Assembly: GCA_046295175.1 (NCBI GenBank)
Contig: JBKBNY010000015.1
Coordinates: forward strand, 1-64,000
DNA: 64,000 bases
DNA from: JALOLV01 sp046295175
GTDB taxonomy: Bacteria; Bacteroidota; Bacteroidia; Cytophagales; Spirosomataceae
Reading direction: 5' to 3'
Positions 16,463 through 25,782 of this stretch are shown piece after piece. A program made the translations under genes and the position numbers. The notes beneath the pieces were generated by a model, which was not told where the DNA came from, did no database searches, and saw only the letters and a list, made by a program, of their open reading frames with translations. Position 1 is the first letter of the stretch; every line of letters begins with the position of its first letter.

Positions 16463-16493
16463 TTGGTCAAAATTTCTCTATGCCCTATCTTTG
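16463..16493 (+). promoter_or_regulatory. Promoter of the HU gene
   Basis: TTGG (16463-16466) and TATCTTTG (16486-16493), 20 bp apart, 70 bp before the GTG start. The rest of the divergent 16325-16562 spacer is AT-rich with no other clear signal. Confidence 0.7.
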
Positions 16494-16562
16494 CAAACTC
16501 AAATTTAAAAACCTCAAAAACTCAGTAATAGTTTATATATTAACCAATTAAATCCTTTAATC

Positions 16563-16847
16563 GTGACTAAAGCAGAAGTTATTTCAGCGATTGCCGATAA
16601 GACCGGCGTGGACAAAGCAAGTGTATCGGTTACACTCGAGTCATTTTTCGAAACAGTGAAAGCAGAGCTTTCAAAAGGCGAAGGTGTCTTTGTAAGAGGC
16701 TTTGGTAGCTTTGTGAACAAGAAAAGAGCGGCGAAAAAAGCTCGTAACATTTCAGCAAAAACTACTGTGGATGTCCCAGAACATTACGTACCAGGTTTCA
16801 AGCCTGCAAAAGAATTTACTGAGCAAGTAAAATCTAACGTAAAGTAA
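16563..16847 (+). CDS. HU-family DNA-bending protein
   Basis: A 94-residue histone-like protein starting at GTG 16563. It shows TKAEVISAIADKTGVDKASV, FFETVKAELSKGEGVFVRGFGSFVNKKRAAKKARN and the arm with VPGFKPAKEF, all standard for HU/IHF. The strong promoter suits an abundant nucleoid protein. Confidence 0.95.
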   Translation: MTKAEVISAIADKTGVDKASVSVTLESFFETVKAELSKGEGVFVRGFGSFVNKKRAAKKARNISAKTTVDVPEHYVPGFKPAKEFTEQVKSNVK

Positions 16848-16887
16848 TATCTCCTTAAAAGATAGAAGCTACATTTGTCATACCAGA

Positions 16888-16952
16888 AGGATTGTGTAAA
16901 AAATTTAAGAAGTACATTTAGGTATATTTCGAATCAAATTTTACACAATCCT
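16888..16952. repeat. Long inverted repeat between HU and TPR genes
   Basis: AGGATTGTGTAAAA (16888-16901) and its exact complement (16939-16952) enclose 37 nt. There is no T-run after the right arm. It may be an RNA structure in the HU mRNA tail or the TPR leader. Confidence 0.75.
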
Positions 16953-17011
16953 GCACTGGGGCAAAGTCTTCCAAAAGTCTTTCTCTCTCTTTTTCAGTTT
17001 AACGGTTTGTG

Positions 17012-17848
17012 ATGAAACGGCATTTTTTAATCCTAATTATATTAGCAGTAGCATTGACGGGGTTCTTATTTTCTCGTCCGAAAGTAGTGGTCAAAGACGA
17101 AGCAAAGGCTAATCGTGATAAACCAACTGCACAAAATTCGACTGCTAAGTCAGAAGATAACCACGACGAAGATAGCCATACAATGAAACTATCGGCCGAG
17201 TTACAAAAGAAAGTCGATGATTTCAAGAAGCAATTGGTCAATGCAAAAGATAATGCTCAGAAGGGTAAATTACTGACCGAAATCGCTGAGGTTTTTGCTC
17301 AAGGAGGTAGAGTTGATAGTGCTGCTAAGTACATTGAGCAGATTGCGGTTGCAGAACCAACCCCTGCCAATTGGAAGAAAGCAGGCGATACGTACTTTCA
17401 GGCATTTAATTTAGCTCTTCGTCAAGAAAACATGAGTTCGCTGGCCGAGAAAACCCGTTTTTGTTATCAGAAGGTTTTAGATACTAATCCACGTGATTTA
17501 TCGGCTAAAACCAATGTGGCGATGACCTACGTTGGCTCCGAGACTCCTATGCAGGCTATCATGACATTGAGGGAGGTTTTAGAAGAAGACCCAAATTATG
17601 TACCTGCTTTGATGAATTTGGGCGTGCTTTCGATGCAGTCGAATCAATACGACAAAGCAATGGAAAGATTTAGGTCGGTACTCAGAATTGACCCAAATAA
17701 TATCAATGCAGAGTTTGGATTGGGCTATTCGCTTATCGAACTCGACCGTAAAGATGATGCCCGCAAAGTGTTCCAAGATTTAAAAACCAAAGTAAAAGAA
17801 CCTACTCTTGTAGAAGAAGTCAATAAAACTTTGGAAAGCTTGAAGTAA
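17012..17848 (+). CDS. TPR-repeat protein with N-terminal membrane anchor
   Basis: A 278-residue protein from ATG 17012 (a GTG directly before it is possible). One membrane segment (~4-22) is followed by a charged linker and, from ~75, helical repeats of TPR type, clearest in NYVPALMNLGVLSMQSNQYDKAMERF and INAEFGLGYSLIELDRKDDARKVF. Such proteins scaffold complexes at the membrane. The -33 box of the next promoter lies in its final codons. Confidence 0.85.
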   Translation: MKRHFLILIILAVALTGFLFSRPKVVVKDEAKANRDKPTAQNSTAKSEDNHDEDSHTMKLSAELQKKVDDFKKQLVNAKDNAQKGKLLTEIAEVFAQGGRVDSAAKYIEQIAVAEPTPANWKKAGDTYFQAFNLALRQENMSSLAEKTRFCYQKVLDTNPRDLSAKTNVAMTYVGSETPMQAIMTLREVLEEDPNYVPALMNLGVLSMQSNQYDKAMERFRSVLRIDPNNINAEFGLGYSLIELDRKDDARKVFQDLKTKVKEPTLVEEVNKTLESLK

Positions 17849-17861
17849 TTCTCTATATTTG
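17830..17861 (+). promoter_or_regulatory. Promoter of the mS38-like small gene
   Basis: TTTG (17830-17833), 20-bp gap, TATATTTG (17854-17861), about 100 bp before ATG 17964. Confidence 0.65.
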
Positions 17862-17963
17862 CGGTTCGAAAAATCTGGAGTATCGTCAGATTTTTAAGAT
17901 TGTATAAAATATCAAAACATACACTTTTTGTACATAGCAGAAAGTCATTTAATTTTTAAAGTT

Positions 17964-18053
17964 ATGCCTTGCGGAAAGAAAAGAAAAAGACACAAGATGT
18001 CAACGCACAAAAGAAAGAAGCGTCTTAGAAAAAATCGTCATAAGAAAAAATAA
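17964..18053 (+). CDS. Small basic AURKAIP1/COX24-domain (mS38-like) protein
   Basis: A 29-residue protein, MPCGKKRKRHKMSTHKRKKR then LRKNRHKKK, with 18 Lys or Arg. This sequence is the bacterial form of the AURKAIP1/COX24 domain, conserved across Bacteroidota and related to the mitochondrial small-subunit protein mS38, so a ribosomal place is likely. It has its own promoter and precedes the RNase G gene by 143 bp. It is easily missed for its size. Confidence 0.88.
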   Translation: MPCGKKRKRHKMSTHKRKKRLRKNRHKKK

Positions 18054-18196
18054 TCTTTCTTTTTTGAGTTATCAGTGAACAAAATTTTGATTTTCTCAAA
18101 ATTCTTTGCATCTTGTTCACTGATAACTGTTTACCCATTGTTGTAAACTACAAGCTGTCCAAATTTATTAACCCATTAATTAATTCTTCCTCAGCT

Positions 18197-19747
18197 TTGA
18201 GCAACGAATTATTCATCAGTACCACACAGAAAGGTGATAGGATAGCCCTCGTCCAAGATAAGCGGCTTATTGAGTATCACTTCGATGAGACGGAGCATCA
18301 GTTTGCCGTCGGTGATATTTATTTGGGTATGGTCAAGAAAGTAGTAGCAGGCAACAACGCAGCTTTTGTGGATGTTGGCTACGAAAAAGACGGTTTTCTA
18401 CATTACAACGAACTCATTTCTTATAATTCTCTCAGTAAATTTACCAAAGACGTAATTGCCAAACGACCAGTCAGTCTGCGTTTGAAGGGTTTTCAGCTCG
18501 AAAACGAGATTGATAAATTCGGTAAAATCAATGACGTTGTGCCAAAAAATTCTTTGATTTTGGTACAGGTTGTTAAAGAACCGATTTCGACGAAAGGCCC
18601 TCGTTTATCTTGCGATATTTCGATTGCAGGGCGTTTTGTGGTCCTTGTTCCGTTTGGGAATTCGGTAAATATCTCGAAGAAAATTACCAACAAGCAAGAG
18701 CGTCAGCGTCTTCATAAGCTACTTTCATCGGTAAAACCCGATAATTTTGGCGTGATTGTCAGAACCGTAGCCGAAGGTAAAGAGGTAGATGAACTCAAGA
18801 GAGATTTAGAATATTGCGTTGAGAAGTGGGAGGCCGGAATGAAGGTTTTGCGTGAAGCCAAACCTCGTGACCGTATCATTAGCGAGATGGATAGAGCTTC
18901 TTCTATCTTGCGAGATATGTTAAACGATGATTTTGATAGTATAAATGTAGATTCGAAAGAATCTTACGATACTTTAAAACATTATCTGCATACTATTGCA
19001 CCCGAAAAAGAGAAAATTATCAAGTTTCACAACGGAAAAGTTAAGCTTTTTGAACAGTTTGGGCTTGAAAAACAAATAAAATCTCTTTTCGGACGCTCGG
19101 TTAGCTTACCGGGTGGAGGCTACTTGGTGATAGAACACACCGAAGCCCTGCACGTGATAGATGTAAATAGTGGTAATAAATCTGCACAAGAAGATGACCA
19201 AGAGGCAACGGCCCTGACCGTAAACCTTGAGGCAGCTAAAGAAATTGCTCGTCAGCTTAGGCTACGAGATATGGGTGGAATCATCGTCGTGGATTTTATT
19301 GACATGAAAAAACCCGAGAACAAGCGGTTGATTCAGGAGGCGATGCGTGAGGAGATGAAACCCGACCGCTCAAAATATACAATTCTTCCGATTTCGAAAT
19401 TTGGGTTGTTGCAAATCACTCGTCAGCGAGTAAGACCTGAAATGAAGATTTCGACCCGCGAAACTTGCCCTACTTGTGGCGGAACGGGTACGATTCAGTC
19501 GGCTATTTCGGTTACTGATTTGATTGATAACAACTTAGATTATATAATGACCAAGCAAAACGAACGCGGTATCAGCATTATTGTGCATCCGTTCATTTAT
19601 GCTTATTATCGCGAAGGTTTGATTTCGAGACAAATGAAGTGGTTTTTCAACTACCGTACTTGGGTCAAACTGGTAAAAGATTCATCAATTGGTATTACCG
19701 AATTCCATTTCTTGAACTCAAATGGCGATGAAATCGAGATTGTTTAG
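18197..19747 (+). CDS. rng: Ribonuclease G/E family
   Basis: Endoribonuclease for 5S/16S rRNA maturation and mRNA decay. I choose TTG 18197 (SNELFISTTQKGDRIAL follows), since this is where family similarity begins and it gives 516 residues, usual for Bacteroidota. The S1 domain contains YLGMVKKVVAGNNAAFVDVGY and DGFLHYNEL; the catalytic acids lie in LHVIDVNSGNK and GGIIVVDFIDMKKPENK; the zinc-link CPTCGGTG is near ~440. No long C-terminal scaffold, so RNase G rather than E. Confidence 0.93.
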   Translation: MSNELFISTTQKGDRIALVQDKRLIEYHFDETEHQFAVGDIYLGMVKKVVAGNNAAFVDVGYEKDGFLHYNELISYNSLSKFTKDVIAKRPVSLRLKGFQLENEIDKFGKINDVVPKNSLILVQVVKEPISTKGPRLSCDISIAGRFVVLVPFGNSVNISKKITNKQERQRLHKLLSSVKPDNFGVIVRTVAEGKEVDELKRDLEYCVEKWEAGMKVLREAKPRDRIISEMDRASSILRDMLNDDFDSINVDSKESYDTLKHYLHTIAPEKEKIIKFHNGKVKLFEQFGLEKQIKSLFGRSVSLPGGGYLVIEHTEALHVIDVNSGNKSAQEDDQEATALTVNLEAAKEIARQLRLRDMGGIIVVDFIDMKKPENKRLIQEAMREEMKPDRSKYTILPISKFGLLQITRQRVRPEMKISTRETCPTCGGTGTIQSAISVTDLIDNNLDYIMTKQNERGISIIVHPFIYAYYREGLISRQMKWFFNYRTWVKLVKDSSIGITEFHFLNSNGDEIEIV

Positions 19748-19772
19748 AAAACTTAAATGTTGATAATAATAG

Positions 19773-19803
19773 ATGGCACGGTGAATAATCGTGCCATTTT
19801 TTT
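19773..19803 (+). terminator. Terminator of rng
   Basis: ATGGCACG and CGTGCCAT arms, 9-nt loop, then six or more T. Confidence 0.88.
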
Positions 19804-19853
19804 AGCCTAAATTTGGTAGATTAAAACTTGAAATTCATAAATTAATACACAAA

Positions 19854-20225
19854 ATGAATAAATTTCTCATTCAATCAGGGGCAATTTTAGGAGCTTTAGG
19901 AGTAGCCTTAGGTGCATTCGGGGCTCATGCTTTGAAAGATATGCTGACGGCATCGAATAGATTAGATACATTCGAGACGGCGGTCAAGTACCAATTTTAT
20001 CATGCTTTGGCTTTGATTTTGGTCGGAATCCTTTCTCAGAATTTTACTGTTAAAACGATGAATTACAGCGGACTTTCGATGCTAATCGGTACGATTATTT
20101 TTAGCGGGTCATTGTACTTGATTTGTTTTACAGGTATTAAAGCTTTCGGAGCGATTGCCCCAATCGGTGGTACGTTGATGATTGTAGGTTGGCTTTTGTT
20201 GTTCTGGTCGGTTTTTAAAGGTTGA
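19854..20225 (+). CDS. DUF423 membrane protein
   Basis: A 123-residue protein with four hydrophobic segments. The opening GAILGALGVALGAFGAHALKD and the FETAVKYQFYHALALI block are typical of DUF423. Function unknown. Its stop is 5 bp from the stop of the convergent AbiH gene. Confidence 0.88.
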   Translation: MNKFLIQSGAILGALGVALGAFGAHALKDMLTASNRLDTFETAVKYQFYHALALILVGILSQNFTVKTMNYSGLSMLIGTIIFSGSLYLICFTGIKAFGAIAPIGGTLMIVGWLLLFWSVFKG

Positions 20226-20230
20226 TTTTA

Positions 20231-21151
20231 TTAAGGTTGTTTAAAAGGGGTTAATGGTTTACATTTTGTAAAATCTACGATTCTATCCCTCATTTTGGCT
20301 TTATCTTTAAAATGTCTTGAAATTTCTTGGGTTTTAGAGGTAAAGTCATTTTCATTCATGCCCGCACCCCATTTATAGTAGTGGATTTTGATGGTATGAC
20401 AGTTATCATGTTCAAAGATTGTGCTTAGCATTACTCTGTCAGATAAACCACAAGAGTGTCCTAAAATTTCTACGTCATACCTCTCAGAGTTAATAAAACT
20501 TAGTAAGTTTCGATAATTTGGAGTCCTAAAATATCCAAATGATTTAAAATGTGCTAAAAACTCATTTATATTTAAATCTTCAAATTTTTTATAGTACTCA
20601 TCGGTCTCATCGCCATATCCAAAAATTATTGGATTTGCTGGGTTGTTTAATTGACCATGGATGTAATTTACTTCATGGTTTAAGTATTTTCCAATATACT
20701 TATCCAATGTATTTGTATAATTAAAATTTAGAAAATGGACTTTTTTATTACCCGTTTCTGAATCAAAACCTACTGAGTATGATAGTTGAAATAAATTATT
20801 TATATGCTGATTGACTACTGAATAGTCAACCTGTGCTAAATATGTTTCTAATCTATTTTTTAAAAAATTAAAATGTCTATTTAACTCCAACAAGGAAGAT
20901 TTATCTGAATTGTAGTAGTCATAATATATGGCATCTTTGTAAATTTTTGTAAGCTGCCTGTAATATTCACTCTCAATATCTACCCAATTCAAGAACTTAT
21001 TATTTTCAATTAAGACATGGTAAAATCTTGAATTTTCCTTAATTAATTCGGCCGTAATTGTTTTAATAAAATCAGTGTAACTTGTTTTCAATCCATGGGC
21101 TAAATCAAATCCATTGCCAATAATTACTAACTTATTTCTTTTTTCATCCAT
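20231..21151 (-). CDS. AbiH-type abortive infection protein
   Basis: A 306-residue protein from ATG 21151 (MDEKRNKLVIIGNGFDLAHG). The opening IIGNGFDLAHGLKTSYTDF, the central FLNFNYTNTLDKYIG, YIHGQ and the later EILGHSCGLSD are the AbiH family marks; AbiH blocks phage growth by an unknown route in lactococci. The N-terminal GNGFD loop suggests nucleotide binding. Its base use is more AT-rich than the flanking genes, which fits acquisition. No partner gene is seen. Confidence 0.85.
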   Translation of the reverse strand: MDEKRNKLVIIGNGFDLAHGLKTSYTDFIKTITAELIKENSRFYHVLIENNKFLNWVDIESEYYRQLTKIYKDAIYYDYYNSDKSSLLELNRHFNFLKNRLETYLAQVDYSVVNQHINNLFQLSYSVGFDSETGNKKVHFLNFNYTNTLDKYIGKYLNHEVNYIHGQLNNPANPIIFGYGDETDEYYKKFEDLNINEFLAHFKSFGYFRTPNYRNLLSFINSERYDVEILGHSCGLSDRVMLSTIFEHDNCHTIKIHYYKWGAGMNENDFTSKTQEISRHFKDKAKMRDRIVDFTKCKPLTPFKQP

Positions 21152-21269
21152 TATTTTCAAGCATATTTCTGGATGCCAATATACCAAAGAATAACCTCTT
21201 TTTACCGGTGAGTTTGCAATATTTGTTCAAATAGTATAGTTTTATATATCAACTTAACATTCCTGAAAA

Positions 21270-21803
21270 ATGAAAAAAGCTATTCTAAAAATTACTTTTC
21301 TATTATTTCCAATTATGAGTTTTGCTCAAAGAATGCAAGACGTTTCGATTCTAAAAGAAATCAATGAGCAGGTCTGGGCAGTTTTTACAGATGCCTACGC
21401 TACAAATGATGCCCAAAAGTATATCGGTCTCCATTCTAAAGAATTAATCAGAGCTACGGGCGGTCGCTGGAAAAGCGTTTCGGATTTAACAAAATACGGC
21501 GAAAATGCCTCTGCTGATTTTGCGGGTAGAAAAGCCGCTGGCGAGAAAGCCGAAATTCAGTTTAGGTTTTTGGAAAGAATTGCCGATGAAAAGAGTGCTT
21601 CGGAACGAGGAATTTATCAATTAGCTATTCTGAATTCAAAAGGTGAAGTACAAGGAAAATACTACGGGAAGTTTCATGTGTTTATGCGAAAGGAAGTTGG
21701 TAAATGGAAAATTCTGATAGATTATGATTCGGACGAAGGACGAACAATCAACGAATCTTCTTATAATTCTGCATTTGCGATTGACGATTATACAAAATAT
21801 TAA
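21270..21803 (+). CDS. Secreted NTF2-like protein
   Basis: A 177-residue protein with a signal peptide (MKKAILKITFLLFPIMSFA). The mature part opens with ILKEINEQVWAVFTDAYATNDAQKYIGLHS and ends GKWKILIDYDSDEG, as in DUF4440/SnoaL-like folds. Probably a small ligand-binding or enzymatic domain; no substrate is evident. Confidence 0.72.
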   Translation: MKKAILKITFLLFPIMSFAQRMQDVSILKEINEQVWAVFTDAYATNDAQKYIGLHSKELIRATGGRWKSVSDLTKYGENASADFAGRKAAGEKAEIQFRFLERIADEKSASERGIYQLAILNSKGEVQGKYYGKFHVFMRKEVGKWKILIDYDSDEGRTINESSYNSAFAIDDYTKY

Positions 21804-21859
21804 GATTATATTAATATTTCGAGATAAATTTGCCCCATAAAACTAACTTACAATTTTAA

Positions 21860-23677
21860 ATGAATTTTAAAACCTTAACTCTGTGGCTGGTAGCGAGTGC
21901 GACTTTTGCACAACAAACTATTCCACTAAATGACCTCAGTGCTTTTAAAACGCCAAGGGAAAATTGGCGAATTGTTGGCAAGGCTTCTTCTGACCTGAGC
22001 CAAGACAATGTCTTAAACACCGAATCGGGAACTGGTGTTTTGGCTTGTGTGCATCCACGTGGCAAGTACGGCTACGAGTACGACTTGGTTTCAAAAATGG
22101 AACACGGCGATATTGATTTAGACCTTGATTTTATGATGGCAAAAGGTTCTAATTCGGGTATTTATTTACAGAGCCGTTATGAAGTTCAACTGGCCGACAG
22201 TTGGGGAAGACAAAATCCGTATTTTGGCGATTGTGGAGGAATTTATGAACGTTGGGACGATACTAAACCCGAAGGTAAAAAAGGCTATGAAGGTACAGCA
22301 CCACGTCTGAACGTATCGAAAGCCCCTGGTTTGTGGCAAAATATCAAGATTTCGTTTCAAGCTCCTCGTTTTGATGCGAGCGGAAAGAAAATCTCAAACG
22401 CAAAAATCCTATATATTATTTTGAATGGCGTTACGATTCACGAGAACGTCGAATTGACTGGTCCAACGCGTGGAACATTGGACGAAAAAGAAGCCTTGAT
22501 GGGTGCATTGAGAATCCAAGGCGACCACGGTTCGGTGGCTTTCCGTAACATCAAATACAAAAGCTACAATCAGAAAAAGTTGTCATTTACCGAATTAAAA
22601 TATGGTGTTTATAAAGGCAAATTTACTGTTGTAGATGACATTGAAAAATTAAAACCTTCTACACAAGGCAACGCAGAGTTGTTGAACTGGACGGTAACTA
22701 ACGCCGAAAATGATTTTGGCGTTAAATATGTTGGTAAAATCAACGTACCGGAGGCTGGTTTATATACATTTACTACCGTTCATGCAGGTAATACTCAAAT
22801 CAAGATTAATGGGCAAGAAGCATTCAAAAATGGTTGGTTGTTTACAACCGCCCAAGGTCGTTCGGCTACGGTAAACTTACCCGCAGGCGAGGTTCCTTTT
22901 GAAATGTATTATTGGAAAACCGACGGATGGATGCAACCGATTTTGGGCCTTTATGCTGAATCAGAGACGATTCGTAAGCACGCTCTTCATTTTCCGAGTT
23001 CGACGATTGCTTCGGAGCCGATTCCGATGATTTTAGCAAATACCGAAACTCAGCCAGTTTTGTTGCGTTCGTTTATGGATATTCAAGAGAATGGTAAAAA
23101 CAAAAGAGTTGTACACGCGGTTTCGGTCGGAAACAAAGAAAATATTCATTTTACGTATGATTTAGACAATGGTGCATTGTTTCAGGCTTGGAAAGGGGGA
23201 TTTTTGAATACAACTCCAATGTGGAATGACCGTGGTGATGGTAGCTCAAAACCAATGGGTAGTTTGATGTCGTTTGGAGATGCTCCTTCAGTGGGTCATT
23301 TGGCTCCGCAAGAAACAGTTTGGAACGATAAAGTTGATGCTTCGTATCGTCCGCGTGGCTATGAATTAGACGCTGACGGACAGCCAACTTTCAAGTATGA
23401 TGCTTTTGGAGGTAGTATTACTGATAAAATTGTGCCAGTCGAAAACGGAAAAATGCTCAATAGAGAAATCACAGGTACGGGTTCGTTGCCAAATGTGTTT
23501 CACCGAATTGCTGCAAGTAATCTGATTACCAAGGCAAATGATGGTACTTTTGTGATTGGAGACAACCAATATTATATCAAGGTTTCGCAAGGGAATGCCT
23601 CGATAAGAGTATCGGGCGATAAACAAGAATTGATTGTTCCGATTAATTCAAAAGTGGTTTATTCGATTATTTGGTAA
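21860..23677 (+). CDS. DUF1080 (3-keto-disaccharide hydrolase) protein with PA14-like domain
   Basis: A 605-residue exported protein (signal MNFKTLTLWLVASATFA). Residues ~20-245 form the DUF1080 lectin-like fold (DLDFMMAKGSNSGIYLQSRYEVQLADSW, LRIQGDHGSVAFRNIKYK), known from hydrolases of 3-keto sugars. Residues ~250-365 look like a PA14 sugar-binding domain (GKINVPEAGLYTFTTV). The C-terminal ~235 residues are unassigned. A -7-like TAAATTTG lies at 21825-21832. The next gene starts 32 bp later and is a sugar-dehydrogenase-like cytochrome, so both likely act on the same oxidised sugar. Confidence 0.85.
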   Translation: MNFKTLTLWLVASATFAQQTIPLNDLSAFKTPRENWRIVGKASSDLSQDNVLNTESGTGVLACVHPRGKYGYEYDLVSKMEHGDIDLDLDFMMAKGSNSGIYLQSRYEVQLADSWGRQNPYFGDCGGIYERWDDTKPEGKKGYEGTAPRLNVSKAPGLWQNIKISFQAPRFDASGKKISNAKILYIILNGVTIHENVELTGPTRGTLDEKEALMGALRIQGDHGSVAFRNIKYKSYNQKKLSFTELKYGVYKGKFTVVDDIEKLKPSTQGNAELLNWTVTNAENDFGVKYVGKINVPEAGLYTFTTVHAGNTQIKINGQEAFKNGWLFTTAQGRSATVNLPAGEVPFEMYYWKTDGWMQPILGLYAESETIRKHALHFPSSTIASEPIPMILANTETQPVLLRSFMDIQENGKNKRVVHAVSVGNKENIHFTYDLDNGALFQAWKGGFLNTTPMWNDRGDGSSKPMGSLMSFGDAPSVGHLAPQETVWNDKVDASYRPRGYELDADGQPTFKYDAFGGSITDKIVPVENGKMLNREITGTGSLPNVFHRIAASNLITKANDGTFVIGDNQYYIKVSQGNASIRVSGDKQELIVPINSKVVYSIIW

Positions 23678-23709
23678 CAATGTTTTTCCTAAAATTTAGT
23701 ATCTCAAAG

Positions 23710-25638
23710 ATGAAAAATCTCATTAAAATATTAACTCTTGTAGCTACAATCAGTGTGGCGATGGGGCAAGAAAGTACCGAAAATGAATATTATAAGCGAA
23801 TCACACTGCCGGTTCCAGAAGGAATGCTACTCGAAGTAGGCGGTATGTGTACGCTACCAAATGGCGATGTAGCTTTGGCAACTCGCCGTGGTGATATTTG
23901 GATTGTCAATAACGCCTACATGACTGGCGGAACTCAGCCATACTACCGCAAGTTTGCGAGTGGTTTGCACGAAATTTTGGGCTTGGTTTACAAAAACGGA
24001 GCTTTTTATGCCGCTCAGCGTGGAGAATTGACCAAACTTATTGATAAAAATGGCGACGGCAAAGCCGATGTTTATGAAACAGTTGCCAATTTGCCGATTT
24101 CGGGTCATTATCACGAATACACCTTTGGTCCGAAAGTATTGCCGGATGGTTCGATGATTGTTACGGGCAATGTGGCCTTTGGTGATGAAGAATGGTGGAG
24201 AGGCGAAAGCCGAGTGCCTTTCCGTGGTTGGGCTATCAGAATAACCGACGATGGTAAAGTGGAACCTTACGCAACGGGTATGCGTTCGCCGTGTGGAATC
24301 GGTGAAATTGATGGTGAATTTTGGTATGGCGATAACCAAGGCGATTGGATGGGTTCGGGTTTTATTTCTCAGGTAAATAAAGGTGATTTTATGGGTCACC
24401 CAGCGGGTTTGAAGTGGAGCGGAATCGAAGGTTCGCCAATTAAATTGACCTACGACCAACACGTTGCGTTAATCAATCACCGTAAAGAGCGAAACTCATT
24501 GGGTAATTATATCAAGCCAGAGAACATCGAAAACGAAAGAGGCAAATACCTTTTTGAAATGAAAAAGGATATTCCATCTTTAAAAACTCCTGCGGTTTGG
24601 CTTCCTCACGGTATTTTGGGTATTTCGACATCCGAAATCCTAAAGATTCCGACTACAAATTCTGATTTTGGCCCATTTGCGGGTCAGGTATTGGTAGGAG
24701 ACCAAGGAAAAAGTAATATTTCTCGTGTAATGCTCGAAAAAGTAAAAGGCGAATACCAAGGAGCAGCAATTATGTTTCGTGAGGGTTTTCAGTCGGGAAT
24801 CCTTCGTATGACATGGGGAACCGATGGGTCATTGTTTGCGGGTGAAACAAACCGTGGTTGGGGTTCGGCAGGAGATAAAACTGCTGGTTTAGAAAGATTA
24901 GTTTGGACTGGCAAAATGCCTTTTGAAATGAAAACGGTACGTGCTACAACAGATGGTTTTGAGATTGAGTTTACCAAGCCAATCAATAAATTAACAGCCC
25001 AAAACTTCTTGTCTTACAATGTTGAGAGCTTTATTTACAAGTATCATCCAGTTTATGGAAGCCCGCCAGTTGATAAGAAAGTTTGTACAGTAAAAGGCAT
25101 CAAAGTTTCAGAAGATGGCATGAAAGTACGCCTTTTGGTTGATGGATTACGCCAATATTATGTTCATGAAATTAAATTAGAAGGTGTCAAAGATGCCTCT
25201 GGATTGAATTTATTGCATAATACGGCATATTATACTTTGAATAATTTTCCGGATGGCGATAAATTAACAGGATTTATTCCACGACCAACCAATCTAAAAA
25301 CTAAAACAACAACTACGACAACCCCTACAAAAATTACAACACCAGACGATGTAAATGCCAAGAAAGCTGTCACGAAAGCACCTACAACTGCCGAGATACA
25401 GCCATTGTTGCAAAAACATACTTGTACGGCTTGTCACCAAGCAAACAAGCGTCAGGTTGGGCCAGCTTTTGCCGATGTAGCAAAACGTAATTATACCAAT
25501 GAGCAAATCGTGGAGCTAATCTATAAGCCAAATCCTAAAAACTGGCCAGATTATGCTACCGAGATGGCTCCGATGCCGCAAGTTCCGAGAGCTGATGCCT
25601 TAAAAATTGCTGCATGGATTAATTCATTGAAAAAATAA
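23710..25638 (+). CDS. Beta-propeller sugar dehydrogenase-like protein with C-terminal cytochrome c
   Basis: A 642-residue exported protein from ATG 23710 (signal MKNLIKILTLVATISVAMG). Residues ~25-400 form a propeller of the glucose/sorbosone dehydrogenase type (GGMCTLPNGDVALATRRGDIW, DKNGDGKADVYE). After a Thr-rich linker, a small cytochrome c carries haem site CTACH (C572, C575, H576) and a later Met (EMAPMPQ) as possible sixth ligand. Likely oxidises a sugar in the periplasm or at the surface and passes electrons through haem. It follows the DUF1080 gene in one operon, ended by a strong terminator. Confidence 0.85.
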   Translation: MKNLIKILTLVATISVAMGQESTENEYYKRITLPVPEGMLLEVGGMCTLPNGDVALATRRGDIWIVNNAYMTGGTQPYYRKFASGLHEILGLVYKNGAFYAAQRGELTKLIDKNGDGKADVYETVANLPISGHYHEYTFGPKVLPDGSMIVTGNVAFGDEEWWRGESRVPFRGWAIRITDDGKVEPYATGMRSPCGIGEIDGEFWYGDNQGDWMGSGFISQVNKGDFMGHPAGLKWSGIEGSPIKLTYDQHVALINHRKERNSLGNYIKPENIENERGKYLFEMKKDIPSLKTPAVWLPHGILGISTSEILKIPTTNSDFGPFAGQVLVGDQGKSNISRVMLEKVKGEYQGAAIMFREGFQSGILRMTWGTDGSLFAGETNRGWGSAGDKTAGLERLVWTGKMPFEMKTVRATTDGFEIEFTKPINKLTAQNFLSYNVESFIYKYHPVYGSPPVDKKVCTVKGIKVSEDGMKVRLLVDGLRQYYVHEIKLEGVKDASGLNLLHNTAYYTLNNFPDGDKLTGFIPRPTNLKTKTTTTTTPTKITTPDDVNAKKAVTKAPTTAEIQPLLQKHTCTACHQANKRQVGPAFADVAKRNYTNEQIVELIYKPNPKNWPDYATEMAPMPQVPRADALKIAAWINSLKK

Positions 25639-25660
25639 TCGTATCTAAAATTTTGCCTCT

Positions 25661-25698
25661 AAAGTGGTGTATCTAATCTGCGATACACCACTTTTTTT
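25661..25698 (+). terminator. Terminator of the sugar-oxidation operon
   Basis: Thirteen-base arms AAAGTGGTGTATC / GATACACCACTTT with an 8-nt loop, then T-run. Confidence 0.92.
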
Positions 25699-25723
25699 AT
25701 TGAATTGGTCAGAATAATTCTTC

Positions 25724-25753
25724 TTTGAAATGACCAAAATCCACTTATATTTG
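25724..25753 (+). promoter_or_regulatory. Promoter of the AraC-type regulator
   Basis: TTTG (25724-25727), 18-bp gap, TATATTTG (25746-25753), 29 bp before GTG 25783. Confidence 0.7.
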
Positions 25754-25782
25754 TACCGAAAACGCACCCTTTTCCAGACTTT

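Noticed and set aside
23854..24462. Long open frame on the minus strand inside the propeller-cytochrome gene
   Set aside because: It is antisense to a well-supported gene, has no domain character, and similar shadow frames occur opposite many genes here.
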